This document shows, in pieces, positions 10,419 through 20,801 of a stretch of 41,104 nucleotides of DNA. A program made the position numbers and the translations under genes. Source of the DNA: Bacteroidota bacterium (GTDB lineage Bacteria > Bacteroidota > Bacteroidia > B-17B0 > Aurantibacillaceae); assembly GCA_013816895.1 (NCBI GenBank), contig JACDDR010000027.1, forward strand, positions 1-41,104, given 5' to 3'. Below the pieces are notes generated by a model that made no database searches, was not told the DNA's origin, and worked only from the letters and a program-made list of their open reading frames with translations. The number at the start of each line of letters is the position of its first letter. Position 1 is the first letter of the stretch.

Positions 10419-12158
10419 ATGAATTCAATAGATCTGGTACAAGATATCTGTCCTGCAAAACCCGCTTCCGCTTCAAAAAAGCTCAAGCGCAAGGTAGAAT
10501 GGATTTTAATTTTAATGCTACTGCTGGGGTATGTAGCGGTTTCTTTAGGGCAATCAGGAACCGACATCAGCTTTAGCGCCAAGAGCGGTTTCGTTCCAAC
10601 CATTAAAGATGCTATTAAGTTTGCTGATCTTCCTGAGATAAAAGATACTGTAAAAAGGATTGACAATGTAAAATACGGAATCGCAAGCGCCCCCATGTTT
10701 CCAAAGTATGAGGCCCAGCCTATTACGGCTGCTAAAATGCAAAACGAACCTCTTCCAAAACTTTATCACTCTCTTCTGAAAGTGGGTTACGGTCCGCTTT
10801 ACAACATGCCTTATGGTGAATTCTGGATTGGCAACACGCGAAGCAGAGATGTAAGCTATGGCGCACACCTGAAACATTTTTCAAGCACCACTCATCTTAA
10901 AGATGTTGGGTATGGAGGGTTCAGCGATAACTTAATTAGTGTTTTCGGCAAAAAAATGTATAAGAAACATTCGCTAAAAGGGGATTTCAATTATGAAAGA
11001 AATGTTGTGCATTACTATGGGTACGATACTTCCATTAATCACATAAAAGACAATAACTATACGAAACAGCGGTACCAGTTATTTGAGCCTAAACTTCAGC
11101 TTACCAGTCATTATACCGACAGTACGCACATGAACCATGACATTAAGCTTGCTTATTACAATTTTCAGAACTTAAACCGTGAAGAAGAAAATAACATCAA
11201 GCTGAATGCGAACGGCAATATGTTTATCAATAAAGAAAAGCTGAATATTAATTTCCTTACAGATTTTTATAACCACCGCCAAAGCAATGATACGGTTAAC
11301 GATCTGATATTAACCATTAATCCCTCCTTTGAAGCGCACGGAGACAAATGGCACGCGGATGTGGGCCTTGGCGCTACCATTGATAATTTTAAAAAGTCTA
11401 CACGCTTTTATTTTTATCCGCAGCTTAACGTAAACTATGATATCTACGAGAACATGATCGTTCCCTATGCGGGTATAAACGGGGGTCTTATTAAAAATAG
11501 TTTCAGGAGTCTGAGCCGCGAAAATCCTTTCGTTGATACAACCATTCGTTATGCCAACACCAATAACAAATACAATGCTTTTGTAGGGTTAAGAGGGAAT
11601 CTGAGCAGCAATACTTCCTACGACGCAAAAGTAAGTTACGGTCAGTACGACAGCATGCATTATTACGTAGTGGATTACAATGGCCCGAATCAATTGTATA
11701 ATCATTTCAACGTGCTCTATGATAATACTTCACTGGTAACAGTTAGCGGACAATTAAAATACCAGCTGAAAGAAAAAATAAATCTTATCGCAAAAGGAAA
11801 TTATTATCTCTATAAACCAAAAAATCTTACTCGCGCATATCATAAGCCGGACTATGATCTGACCTTTTCCGGAATCTATAATCTTCAAAGTAAAATAATT
11901 TTAAGGGCTGACCTAGTATTTATGGGCAAACAATGGGCCCTCACGCAGGTTACCGATACTGCCGGGAATGCAGTTCTAAAGCCAAAGCAGCTAAAGGGAT
12001 ACGCGGATATTAACCTGGAAGTGGAATATCGCTACACCAAAATGCTTAGCTTTTTTGTAAGATTTAACAACATTGCAAATCAACGGTACTATCGCTGGGA
12101 ACGCTATCCCAGTCAGCGCTTTAACGGCATGATCGGGTTGACGTTTGTTCCTTTTTAA
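10419..12158 (+). CDS. Outer-membrane beta-barrel protein, TonB-dependent-receptor-like
   Basis: 579 aa rich in alternating aromatic/polar strands, ending '...YYRWERYPSQRFNGMIGLTFVPF' (C-terminal aromatic, barrel-like); 7 bp downstream of the TPR gene. Confidence 0.7.
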   Translation: MNSIDLVQDICPAKPASASKKLKRKVEWILILMLLLGYVAVSLGQSGTDISFSAKSGFVPTIKDAIKFADLPEIKDTVKRIDNVKYGIASAPMFPKYEAQPITAAKMQNEPLPKLYHSLLKVGYGPLYNMPYGEFWIGNTRSRDVSYGAHLKHFSSTTHLKDVGYGGFSDNLISVFGKKMYKKHSLKGDFNYERNVVHYYGYDTSINHIKDNNYTKQRYQLFEPKLQLTSHYTDSTHMNHDIKLAYYNFQNLNREEENNIKLNANGNMFINKEKLNINFLTDFYNHRQSNDTVNDLILTINPSFEAHGDKWHADVGLGATIDNFKKSTRFYFYPQLNVNYDIYENMIVPYAGINGGLIKNSFRSLSRENPFVDTTIRYANTNNKYNAFVGLRGNLSSNTSYDAKVSYGQYDSMHYYVVDYNGPNQLYNHFNVLYDNTSLVTVSGQLKYQLKEKINLIAKGNYYLYKPKNLTRAYHKPDYDLTFSGIYNLQSKIILRADLVFMGKQWALTQVTDTAGNAVLKPKQLKGYADINLEVEYRYTKMLSFFVRFNNIANQRYYRWERYPSQRFNGMIGLTFVPF

Positions 12159-12222
12159 TCCTTTCATACCCTATTTGTGGTATTTATGCAAAGAGGCAAA
12201 AAGAGTAACTTTAAAGTGTATT

Positions 12223-12450
12223 ATGAGAACCCTCGCTAAATTGCAAAAAGGTCAGCAAGCCATTATAAGAGCTTTTACCAACAAAGCATTAAGCTATAAA
12301 CTTATTGAGATGGGTTGTTTACCCGGCGAACGCATTACCCTTTCAAAAATCGCGCCGCTTGGAGGCCCCGTGGCTATTCATGTAGCGGGGTATGAACTCA
12401 GTCTTCGTAGGGAAGAAGCCGCCGCCGTTATGGTGGAACTGGTTGCATAA
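12223..12450 (+). CDS. feoA: Ferrous iron transport protein A (FeoA domain)
   Basis: 'MRTLAKLQKGQQAIIRAFTNKALSYKLIEMGCLPGERITLSKIAPLGGPVAIHVAGYELSLRREEAAAVMVE'. The track start 12145 overlaps the upstream CDS; ATG at 12223 fits FeoA length. Confidence 0.93.
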   Translation: MRTLAKLQKGQQAIIRAFTNKALSYKLIEMGCLPGERITLSKIAPLGGPVAIHVAGYELSLRREEAAAVMVELVA

Positions 12451-12455
12451 ATTCT

Positions 12456-14474
12456 TTGTCACAAAACACAAATACCAAGCTTAGGGTTGCCTTAATAGGA
12501 AATCCAAACGCAGGTAAATCCAGCCTTTTTAATTCGCTTACCGGCCTAAAACAAAAAACAGGAAATTATTCCGGTGTTACGGTTGATAAACACGAAGGCC
12601 AGACCGTTTTTCAGGAGAATCAGATTACCTATTCACTTTCTGTTGTAGATCTTCCCGGCACATACAGCCTTTTCGCCAAAACACCAGATGAAAAAATTGC
12701 CTGCGAATTTTTAATAAACAACAGGGAAGAAATTGACGTATTGATAATTGTTGTAGACGCGACTAACCTCAAGAGAAATCTCTTGCTGGCCAGCCAGGCT
12801 ATTGATTTAAAATATAAAACAGTACTGGCTCTTAATATGTTTGATGAGGCCGAAAAGCAAAACATTAAGATAGATATCAATGGACTGGAAAGCGTTTTGG
12901 GCGTTGAAGTCATTCCAACTGATTCGCGCCATCAGGGAGGAATATCAGATCTCAAAAGGGCTATAACCCGTGCGAAAGTAAGCGACAGTTTTTTTTATGA
13001 TATCAGTTTCCTGCAGAAAAATAATAAGTTCAATTATGAGGAATACCTTCATACGGTATCGCCCGGCAATAGTGAGGACATCAATTCAGACCAGTTATAC
13101 CGGTTTAACACTATCAATTACATTGTCACCAAATTTGTAAAAACCCCGAAGCAGCTATCCATAAAAGAAGCAACTTCGCGTATCGATGCCATCACCACTC
13201 ACCGCGTATTTGGTTATGTGTTTCTGCTGCTGATTTTATTCCTGGTGTTTCAATTCATATTTTTTGTTGCCGAATATCCCATGAGCTGGATCGAGGGCGT
13301 GTTTATGCAGACCCAGAATTTTATTTCGCAAAATCTTCCGAAAGGGCAGTTGAACGATTTATTTACGGGTGGTATCCTTGCTGGTATCGGTGGGGTGGTG
13401 ATGTTCATCCCCCAGATCGCGCTCCTGTTTCTGTTTATCGGGATACTCGAAGACTCAGGCTACATGGCACGAGCCAGTTTTATAATGGACAAGTTGATGC
13501 GCAGATTCGGGCTAAACGGTAAATCGGTAATTCCCCTTATCAGCGGCACAGCCTGCGCGGTACCCTCCATCATGGCTACAAGAACCATCGGCAGTTATAA
13601 AGAACGACTTATAACGGTCTTCGTTTTGCCGCTCATGAGTTGCTCAGCCCGCCTCCCTGTTTATACGCTTATCATCGCCTTGGTATATCCCGACAATTCT
13701 TTTCTGGGTGTTTTTAATGTTAAGGGCCTGGTGCTTCTGGCCATGTACCTGCTTGGGTTTTTTGCCACTTTAGCAACCGCCTTTGTCATGCAAAAACTCA
13801 TTAAAGTTAAAGAGACTTCTTTCTTTGTAATGGAACTACCGGTGTATCGCTGGCCGCAAGCAAAAAACATAGCCATTCTTGTCATCAATAAATTGAAGGT
13901 GTTTGTTCTTGATGCCGGAAAAATAATCCTCGCGATTTCAATTATCCTCTGGTTTTTAAGTTCACATGGTCCGGGTAAAAAGTTCGAAGAAATATCATCA
14001 GAAATAGGACGAGCGGAAAGTAGCTCCTCCGGGGTAAGCAAAGAAAGTATCCGTCAGCTAAGAACCCGGCAACTCGAATACTCTTACGTAGGGCGACTAG
14101 GTCATTTTATTGAGCCTGTTATAAAGCCCTTGGGTTTCGACTGGAAAATAGGCATCGCGCTTATCACCTCATTTGCTGCAAGGGAAGTGTTTGTTGGAAC
14201 AATGGCAACTATTTACGGTGTTAACCAGGAGGATGAAAACACGTCCATAAAAAAAAATCTGCAGAATGAGAAAAACAGTTCCGGCGGGCCAATGTATACT
14301 ATGGCGGTCTGCTGGTCATTACTACTGTTCTACGCGTTTGCGCTGCAATGCATGAGTACTATTGCAACCGTAAAACGCGAAACACATTCCTGGAAGTGGC
14401 CCATTGCCCAATTGATTTTCATGACAGCACTTGCTTATCTATCGTCCTTTTGCGCTTACCAGGCACTTTCTTAA
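12456..14474 (+). CDS. feoB: Ferrous iron transport protein B
   Basis: G domain 'ALIGNPNAGKSSLFNSLTG', 'DLPGTYSL', gate motifs 'SGTACAVPSIMATRTI', 'PLMSCSARLPVY'. TTG start directly after feoA. Confidence 0.97.
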   Translation: MSQNTNTKLRVALIGNPNAGKSSLFNSLTGLKQKTGNYSGVTVDKHEGQTVFQENQITYSLSVVDLPGTYSLFAKTPDEKIACEFLINNREEIDVLIIVVDATNLKRNLLLASQAIDLKYKTVLALNMFDEAEKQNIKIDINGLESVLGVEVIPTDSRHQGGISDLKRAITRAKVSDSFFYDISFLQKNNKFNYEEYLHTVSPGNSEDINSDQLYRFNTINYIVTKFVKTPKQLSIKEATSRIDAITTHRVFGYVFLLLILFLVFQFIFFVAEYPMSWIEGVFMQTQNFISQNLPKGQLNDLFTGGILAGIGGVVMFIPQIALLFLFIGILEDSGYMARASFIMDKLMRRFGLNGKSVIPLISGTACAVPSIMATRTIGSYKERLITVFVLPLMSCSARLPVYTLIIALVYPDNSFLGVFNVKGLVLLAMYLLGFFATLATAFVMQKLIKVKETSFFVMELPVYRWPQAKNIAILVINKLKVFVLDAGKIILAISIILWFLSSHGPGKKFEEISSEIGRAESSSSGVSKESIRQLRTRQLEYSYVGRLGHFIEPVIKPLGFDWKIGIALITSFAAREVFVGTMATIYGVNQEDENTSIKKNLQNEKNSSGGPMYTMAVCWSLLLFYAFALQCMSTIATVKRETHSWKWPIAQLIFMTALAYLSSFCAYQALS

Positions 14475-14593
14475 TTTTTATTAAATCGAATTTCTTCGTT
14501 TATCATCAATATTTTCCTTTGGCCAAATTGTAGGTTTAATTTTTTGGTTTTCAATAAATTAATGGCATTTTTGTGCTCTTAAAAAACACATAG

Positions 14594-17275
14594 ATGATCA
14601 CCCGTATAACAATCGCGATTGCTGCCCTTACTTTTTTTACTGCTACCTGTACCCCAAAAAAGAAAGTAGTAAAAACAACTATCGAAGAACCAGCCATTAC
14701 ACTTGATACCATTAACGTAATGGCCAATCCAACCATCGTTAAAGAAACGTACAGGGCGTCCAATCCAAAGCTTCACGATCTTATCCATACCAGGCTCGAT
14801 GTGAGTTTTGACTGGGCCAACAGTCGCCTTAATGGAAAGGCCACTATTCGCTTGAAACCTCATTTTTATCCTACACGTACGTTATATCTTAATGCCAGGG
14901 GCATGGATATTAAAAGCGTTACCGTTATGGAAGTGGGCGTTTTTCCAATCAATAAAAAAGTGGGAACTAAAATAATCGATTCCGGAGTAGAAGAAAAAAC
15001 AACAGTGGTTGCCGGAAGCTCCTATAAATACGAAAACGATTCTCTTAAAATAGATCTTGGTCGCGTAGTTCCTGGCAATGAGCCTTACTATGTTTCTATT
15101 GAATACACTGCAAAGCCAAACGAATTAAAATCGGGAGGAAGTAACGCTATCAGCAGCGACAAAGGTCTTTATTTTATTAATCCAACAGGTGAGAATACTT
15201 ATAAAATGCCTCAGATCTGGACCCAGGGAGAGACACAGTCTAATTCCGCCTGGTTTCCTACAATTGATAGTCCGAACGCGAAAACTACGCAGGAAATATT
15301 TATGACGGTGGGTGAAAAATACACCACGCTGTCTAACGGTTTGCTTGTTGACACTAAAAAAAATGCCGACGGAACAAAAACCGATCATTGGAAAATGGAT
15401 GAGGCTCACGCACCTTACCTTGCCATGATGGCTGTGGGAATGTTTAAAAAAGTAGTGGGCGAACCATGGAACGGTAAAGAGGTTAGTTATTACGTTGAGA
15501 AAGAATATGAGCCGCATGCAAAAGGTATTTTTGGGGACACCAAAGAAATGATTGATTTTTACTCCACACGTTTAGGGGTGCCCTATGCCTGGCCAAAATA
15601 CGCGCAGATCGCGGTACGTGACTATGTAAGCGGGGCGATGGAAAATACAAGCGCAACTCTGCACGGTGATTTTGCTGTTTATCAAACAACACGCGAAATG
15701 ATTGACGGTAAAAAAGGAGAAGATATTATTGCGCACGAATTATTTCACCAATGGTTTGGCGACCTTGTTACCAGCGAGAGCTGGAGTAATCTGCCGCTGA
15801 ATGAGAGTTTTGCTACCTACGGTGAATACATGTGGGAAGAATTTAAAAATGGCCGTGATGCTGCCGATCAGCACCACTACCAAAGCAAGCAGGGGTACAT
15901 GGGCTCAACAAAAGAAGTAAACCTTATTCGTTTTAATTATGAAGAGCGTGAAGACATGTTTGATGCTTTCAGCTACAACAAGGGCGGGCAGGTGCTACAC
16001 ATGCTACGCAAAGCGGTAGGAGACGACGCGTTTTTTGCATCACTTAAAAACTATCTCGAAACAAATAAATTTAAAAGTGCCGAAATCCATAATCTCCGTC
16101 TTGCTTTTGAAGAGGTAACCGGAGAGGACATGAACTGGTTCTTTAATCAATGGTTCCTTAACAAAGGCCGTCCGCGGTTAAAAGTAAAACAGAAATATAA
16201 TGCTTCGGCGGGTCTGGTAGAGTTGGAGGTAGAGCAAACTCAGGATCTTTCAAAATATCCTTTGTATAAGTTGCCGGTTGATATAGATATCTATGTTAAC
16301 GGAAAAGCGGATAGAACGAGGATATGGATTACAGAAGCAAAACAAACGTTTACGTTAAAAGCCGGCGGAGAACCGCAGTTGGTTAATTTCGATGCGGAAC
16401 GCCAGTTGCTTTGTAACCTTGATTATTCAAAAACCTCGAACGAATATATTTTTCAATACAAAAATGCTCCTTTGTATGAAGACCGTTTAGAAGCACTGCA
16501 AAAGCTGGACGATAAAATGTCAGACGCCGCTACCTGGGCGTTATTTAAGGAGGCGGCAACGAATGACAAATTTGCCGGGATGCGAAGTTATGCTATTGGA
16601 AAATTAACTTCAGCGCCGCAGGATAAAATGCCGGAAGTAAAACAAACACTTTTAAATATTTACGCCAATGATAAAAAAACCAAGATCCGTGCAAAAGCGT
16701 TGAGTATCCTGAATAAGAAATTTGAAAAGGATGCTGATGTGCTCGAATTGAACAATAAAGCCCTGGGCGAGGCATCGTACGCTATCTGTGGCGAGGCGCT
16801 TGAAGCCATCGCAAAAAATGATCCGAAAATGGGCATGGAAAAAGCGAAAGGATTTGAAACTGAAACAGGAAAAGATGTTATTTTTCCGATCGCTGATCTG
16901 TATTCAAATCACGGTACGGAAGCGCAGATTCCTTTCTTCCAGAACAATTTAAAATATATGACTGGTTTTGAGATCAGCGGCTTCATTGGGATGTACGCGA
17001 AACTAGCGAAACGCTTGTCCAATTCGGCCGATGCAATGATAGTAGCTAAAGATCTTGAAACACTTTCTAAAGGCGCTAACCGATTTACAAAATATGGCGC
17101 GGTAAAAGGAATCCGTGACATAGCTGCAGCGTGGGAAGGAAAGGAAAAAGCCCTTAAGGCGAAGATAGAAGCAGCTAAAGTAGAGAAAAAGGACACTTCA
17201 GCGTTTGAAAAAGAGCTGGGTGAAGCAACCGAGATGAAAGATGCTGTTACGAAAATGTATAACAGTGTAAAATAA
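14594..17275 (+). CDS. M1 family metallopeptidase (aminopeptidase N-like)
   Basis: 'GAMENTSAT' exopeptidase motif and 'HELFHQWFGDLVT...NESFATY' zinc site; N-terminal lipoprotein-like 'FFTATCTPKKK'. Confidence 0.96.
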   Translation: MITRITIAIAALTFFTATCTPKKKVVKTTIEEPAITLDTINVMANPTIVKETYRASNPKLHDLIHTRLDVSFDWANSRLNGKATIRLKPHFYPTRTLYLNARGMDIKSVTVMEVGVFPINKKVGTKIIDSGVEEKTTVVAGSSYKYENDSLKIDLGRVVPGNEPYYVSIEYTAKPNELKSGGSNAISSDKGLYFINPTGENTYKMPQIWTQGETQSNSAWFPTIDSPNAKTTQEIFMTVGEKYTTLSNGLLVDTKKNADGTKTDHWKMDEAHAPYLAMMAVGMFKKVVGEPWNGKEVSYYVEKEYEPHAKGIFGDTKEMIDFYSTRLGVPYAWPKYAQIAVRDYVSGAMENTSATLHGDFAVYQTTREMIDGKKGEDIIAHELFHQWFGDLVTSESWSNLPLNESFATYGEYMWEEFKNGRDAADQHHYQSKQGYMGSTKEVNLIRFNYEEREDMFDAFSYNKGGQVLHMLRKAVGDDAFFASLKNYLETNKFKSAEIHNLRLAFEEVTGEDMNWFFNQWFLNKGRPRLKVKQKYNASAGLVELEVEQTQDLSKYPLYKLPVDIDIYVNGKADRTRIWITEAKQTFTLKAGGEPQLVNFDAERQLLCNLDYSKTSNEYIFQYKNAPLYEDRLEALQKLDDKMSDAATWALFKEAATNDKFAGMRSYAIGKLTSAPQDKMPEVKQTLLNIYANDKKTKIRAKALSILNKKFEKDADVLELNNKALGEASYAICGEALEAIAKNDPKMGMEKAKGFETETGKDVIFPIADLYSNHGTEAQIPFFQNNLKYMTGFEISGFIGMYAKLAKRLSNSADAMIVAKDLETLSKGANRFTKYGAVKGIRDIAAAWEGKEKALKAKIEAAKVEKKDTSAFEKELGEATEMKDAVTKMYNSVK

Positions 17276-17302
17276 TTTATAAAACTATTTTTTTAATTTT
17301 AT

Positions 17303-17331
17303 GGGCGCATTAATTGCGCCCTTTTTATTTT
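17303..17331 (+). terminator. Rho-independent terminator after the M1 peptidase gene
   Basis: GGGCGCA-TTAAT-TGCGCCC followed by TTTTTATTTT. Confidence 0.9.
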
Positions 17332-17343
17332 AAAACCATTAAG

Positions 17344-18039
17344 ATGACAAAAACAAAAATCGAAAACATTTTGTTCCTGGATATCGAAACTGTTCCGGTA
17401 ACTTACAAATACAACGACCTGGACAAGGCCTCCAAAGATTTATGGGACAGGAAATGGCACTATATTAAAGATGTGCCTGCCGAAACCCATTACGAAAAGG
17501 CTGGGATATATGCTGAGTTTGCAAAAGTGGTTTGCATAGGAGTGGGTTTTTATAACGGAAATAAATTCCGGATCAAGGCTCTCAGCTCTGATAACGAAGT
17601 TGAAATACTAAATGAACTTTCGGCATTGCTTGAACAGCATTTTAATACCGCCGCACATTTATTATGCGCGCATAATGGTAAAGAATTTGACTTTCCCTTC
17701 CTTTGTCGCCGTTACCTGATAAACAATCTGCCTCTGCCAAAAGCGTTGCAGATCCAGGGGATGCGTCCATGGGAAGTAAAGCACATCGACACCATGGATC
17801 TCTGGAAATTCGGCGACGTTAAAAATTACAGCTCGTTAAATTTGCTTGCGCACGTTTTAGGTGTGCCCTCTCCAAAAGATGATATGGATGGCAGCCTAGT
17901 GAGCAAAACGTATTACGAAGACAAAGACCTTGGTAAAATTGCCGCGTATTGTAAGAAGGATGTGATCACGCTGGCCCGCGTGTACAACCGTTTCGCAGGA
18001 ACCGGTAACCTCAGTGAGGAAGATATAATTTTTGTGTAA
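17344..18039 (+). CDS. 3'-5' exonuclease, DEDDy/PolB-like ribonuclease H fold
   Basis: 'FLDIETVP', 'CAHNGKEFDFPFLCRRY', 'YCKKDVITLARVY'. Start moved to ATG 17344 because the track start 17314 lies in the terminator hairpin. Confidence 0.88.
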   Translation: MTKTKIENILFLDIETVPVTYKYNDLDKASKDLWDRKWHYIKDVPAETHYEKAGIYAEFAKVVCIGVGFYNGNKFRIKALSSDNEVEILNELSALLEQHFNTAAHLLCAHNGKEFDFPFLCRRYLINNLPLPKALQIQGMRPWEVKHIDTMDLWKFGDVKNYSSLNLLAHVLGVPSPKDDMDGSLVSKTYYEDKDLGKIAAYCKKDVITLARVYNRFAGTGNLSEEDIIFV

Positions 18040-18050
18040 CTTTAAAGCAA

Positions 18051-19043
18051 ATGGAAGTTACTATAGGGATAGTGGGGAGTGGGAGCTGGGCAACGGCCCT
18101 CGCTAAATTATTCCTGAACAACTGCAGCAGCATTAACTGGTACATTCGTAATCAGGCAGATATTGATTATTTTAAGGAGTACTCAAACAATCCGAAATAC
18201 CTTAGCTCCGTTGATTTTGATACTTCAAAAATTCACTTCACAACCTCCGTTAAAGAGTGTGTAAGTAATTCTGAATATATTGTCCTGGCCGTTCCATCTG
18301 CCTTTTTAAACGACGCGTTTAAAGGAATTGAAGAACGGGATCTAAGTAACAAAATGATTTTCTCGGCTATAAAAGGCATTGTGCCTCAACACAATTTAAT
18401 TGTTGGGGAATATCTTAACTCGGTTTACAAAGTGCCATTTCAGAACATTGGTGTTATCACCGGGCCTTGTCATGCCGAAGAGGTAGCCATGGAAAAACTA
18501 AGTTATCTTACGATTGCTTCCCAGAACATCACCAACGCGCAAACTGTTAGTGAGCTGCTTAACTGCCGTTATTTGCGTTCCACGGTATCTGATGATATTT
18601 ATGGAACGGAGTATTCAGCGGTTTTAAAAAACGTAATTGCGGTAGCGGGAGGCATTTGCCATGGCCTTGGTTATGGCGATAATTTCCTGGCCGTTTTAGT
18701 AAGCAATGCTATCCAGGAAATAAAACGCTTTGTAGACGCGGTTCATCCTATCGGCCGGGACATTAACGCTTCCGCTTACCTCGGAGATCTTTTAGTAACC
18801 GCCTACTCCCAGTTTAGCAGGAACCGGACTTTTGGGACGATGATCGGAAAGGGGTACAGTGTTAAAAACGCACAGCTGGAAATGAATATGATCGCCGAAG
18901 GATATTATGCGGTAAAATGTGTTTATGAAATAAATAGGCAACATCAGGTAAACATGCCTATAACCACAGCGGTGTATAATATAATTTATCTTAATAAAGA
19001 CCCCAGGCGTGAAATGGAGGCTTTATCAAAACTTTTATCATAA
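18051..19043 (+). CDS. gpsA: NAD(P)H-dependent glycerol-3-phosphate dehydrogenase
   Basis: 'GIVGSGSWATALAKLF', 'SAIKGI', 'GPCHAEEV', 'AVLKNVIAVAGGICHGLGYGDN', 'AYLGDLLVTAYSQFSRNRTFG'. Confidence 0.95.
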   Translation: MEVTIGIVGSGSWATALAKLFLNNCSSINWYIRNQADIDYFKEYSNNPKYLSSVDFDTSKIHFTTSVKECVSNSEYIVLAVPSAFLNDAFKGIEERDLSNKMIFSAIKGIVPQHNLIVGEYLNSVYKVPFQNIGVITGPCHAEEVAMEKLSYLTIASQNITNAQTVSELLNCRYLRSTVSDDIYGTEYSAVLKNVIAVAGGICHGLGYGDNFLAVLVSNAIQEIKRFVDAVHPIGRDINASAYLGDLLVTAYSQFSRNRTFGTMIGKGYSVKNAQLEMNMIAEGYYAVKCVYEINRQHQVNMPITTAVYNIIYLNKDPRREMEALSKLLS

Positions 19044-19046
19044 GAC

Positions 19047-19679
19047 ATGAAAGGACTATCACTTTTTTTTTCTGTTCTCTTTCATCCTTTGCTAATGGCT
19101 ACTTACGGCTGTCTGCTTTTATTTTTTGGAATTCAGCATACGGTTTATGATTATATGACGCCGTTTGAAACTAAATGGCGGATTTCGGTTGTAGTGTTTT
19201 TGTTTTCATTTATGTTTCCTGTATTGAACATCGCCATTCTTTACAAGCTAAAACGAATTCCAAGCTTAACTTTGTCTAATCAAAAAGAAAGGACGTTTCC
19301 TTACATAATGACCGCTCTTTTTTATTTCGGATTGTTTTATCTTTTAAAGGACATCAACATCTGGAACAGCGTGAAGCTCTTTGTCCTTGGCGGTGGGCTA
19401 GGCATTCTCTTAACAGCCCTTATTAATTTAAAATATAAGATCAGCGCGCACATGGTTGGCCTGGGAGGATTATTGGGAGTGCTGGTGTCGTTATCCTACC
19501 TTATTAAATTCGACATGACGCTTTTTTATATTGTCGTCATTATTATTACCGGTTTGGTTGCCGTGTCAAGATTGTATTTACAGGAACATCGTCCATCGCA
19601 GATTTATTCGGGATTTTTATTAGGGTTAGGTGTGCAGATGGGCCTTTTCTTTGCATTTCAAAAAATAACATTCGCATAA
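19047..19679 (+). CDS. Multi-pass membrane protein, divergent PAP2-like phosphatase fold
   Basis: Several TM segments; 'KERTFPY', 'ISAHMVGLGG', 'VSRLYLQEHRPSQIYSGFLLG' resemble PAP2 motifs in order. Confidence 0.7.
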   Translation: MKGLSLFFSVLFHPLLMATYGCLLLFFGIQHTVYDYMTPFETKWRISVVVFLFSFMFPVLNIAILYKLKRIPSLTLSNQKERTFPYIMTALFYFGLFYLLKDINIWNSVKLFVLGGGLGILLTALINLKYKISAHMVGLGGLLGVLVSLSYLIKFDMTLFYIVVIIITGLVAVSRLYLQEHRPSQIYSGFLLGLGVQMGLFFAFQKITFA

Positions 19680-19685
19680 AATATT

Positions 19686-20696
19686 TTGAATTTAGTAACA
19701 GGCGCAACAGGAATTATAGGAAGTCACGTAGTGTTAAAACTGCTTGAGGCCAGCCAACCTGTGATAGCATGTAAGCAAAGCTCAAGCGATGTAAGCAGGG
19801 TTGAAACACTGTTTTCGTATTACACATCAAAGTCAAAAGAACTGGCCCAAAAAATCAAATGGATAGAAGCTGACGTTTGCGATATTTTTTCTATCGAGGC
19901 CGCAATGGAAGGTGTAAGTACGGTTTACCATTGTGCCGGCTACGTTTCATTTGATAAGCGCAACAGGCAAAAGCTTTTTAAAATAAATGAAACAGGAACG
20001 GCCAATGTTGTAAATGCCTGTCTGGAACGAAACGTAGCGCTTTGTCATGTGAGCTCTATTGTAACAATAAATAACCTGGACTATAAGAATGATTTGACCG
20101 AAGAAATTTTCTGGAAAACAAGCGGCAAAGAAAGCGATTATGCGATCAGCAAATACAATGCGGAGCGCGAAGTCTGGCGCGGAATAGAAGAAGGCTTGAA
20201 TGCAGTGATTGTAAATCCGGGTGTGGTTTTATCTCCGGGTTTTTGGGAACAAAGCAGTTCACGTATTTTTAGCACTTGTTTCAGAGGAAACATGTTTTAT
20301 ACGCTTGGAACGGCCGGACTGATATCAGCTATGGATGTCGCGAATGCGATGATAAAGCTAACAGATGGGAAACATTACGCGAACCGTTATATTCTCGTTG
20401 AGGAAAATTATACCTTTAAGGAAATGTTCGACAAAATCCAGGAAGCCTTTGGGAAACGTAAACCATTTATAAATGCTTCAGCGGGAGTTCTTCAGATAGG
20501 AAGAGTGGCCGATGGAATTCTGTCAAAATTTAACAAACGCGAGCCCGCGCTTACAAAATCAATCATCAATTCAGCGCTTAACAAACAGCGCCTTTCGAAC
20601 GAAAAAATCAAAAAAACGCTGGGGTATACATTTGAACCAATTAACGAAGTTATTGGTCGCATTTGCAAATTGTACTTAAAAGAGCACAAAAAATAG
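19686..20696 (+). CDS. NAD-dependent epimerase/dehydratase (SDR-extended)
   Basis: 'NLVTGATGIIGSHVVLKLLE', 'DYAISKYNAEREVWRG' (YxxxK). TTG start 6 nt after the previous stop. Confidence 0.9.
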   Translation: MNLVTGATGIIGSHVVLKLLEASQPVIACKQSSSDVSRVETLFSYYTSKSKELAQKIKWIEADVCDIFSIEAAMEGVSTVYHCAGYVSFDKRNRQKLFKINETGTANVVNACLERNVALCHVSSIVTINNLDYKNDLTEEIFWKTSGKESDYAISKYNAEREVWRGIEEGLNAVIVNPGVVLSPGFWEQSSSRIFSTCFRGNMFYTLGTAGLISAMDVANAMIKLTDGKHYANRYILVEENYTFKEMFDKIQEAFGKRKPFINASAGVLQIGRVADGILSKFNKREPALTKSIINSALNKQRLSNEKIKKTLGYTFEPINEVIGRICKLYLKEHKK

Positions 20697-20801
20697 GGTT
20701 AAAAGGCTAATTATCAATTTGTTAAAATTACCCTTCGTCAAACATATTTTGCTTTTTGTAAGTTATTTTTCTATCTTAGTCTATTATTTTAAGGATTTAG
20801 T

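Noticed and set aside
10247-10696. 149-aa minus-strand ORF, and many other antisense ORFs under 130 aa
   Set aside because: Antisense shadows of well-supported genes, with no recognisable motifs.
12145-12222. N-terminal extension of the FeoA ORF
   Set aside because: Overlaps the end of the barrel gene and adds residues not seen in FeoA; ATG 12223 fits better.
17314-17343. Track start of the exonuclease ORF
   Set aside because: Lies inside the terminator hairpin of the preceding gene; ATG at 17344 is the plausible start.
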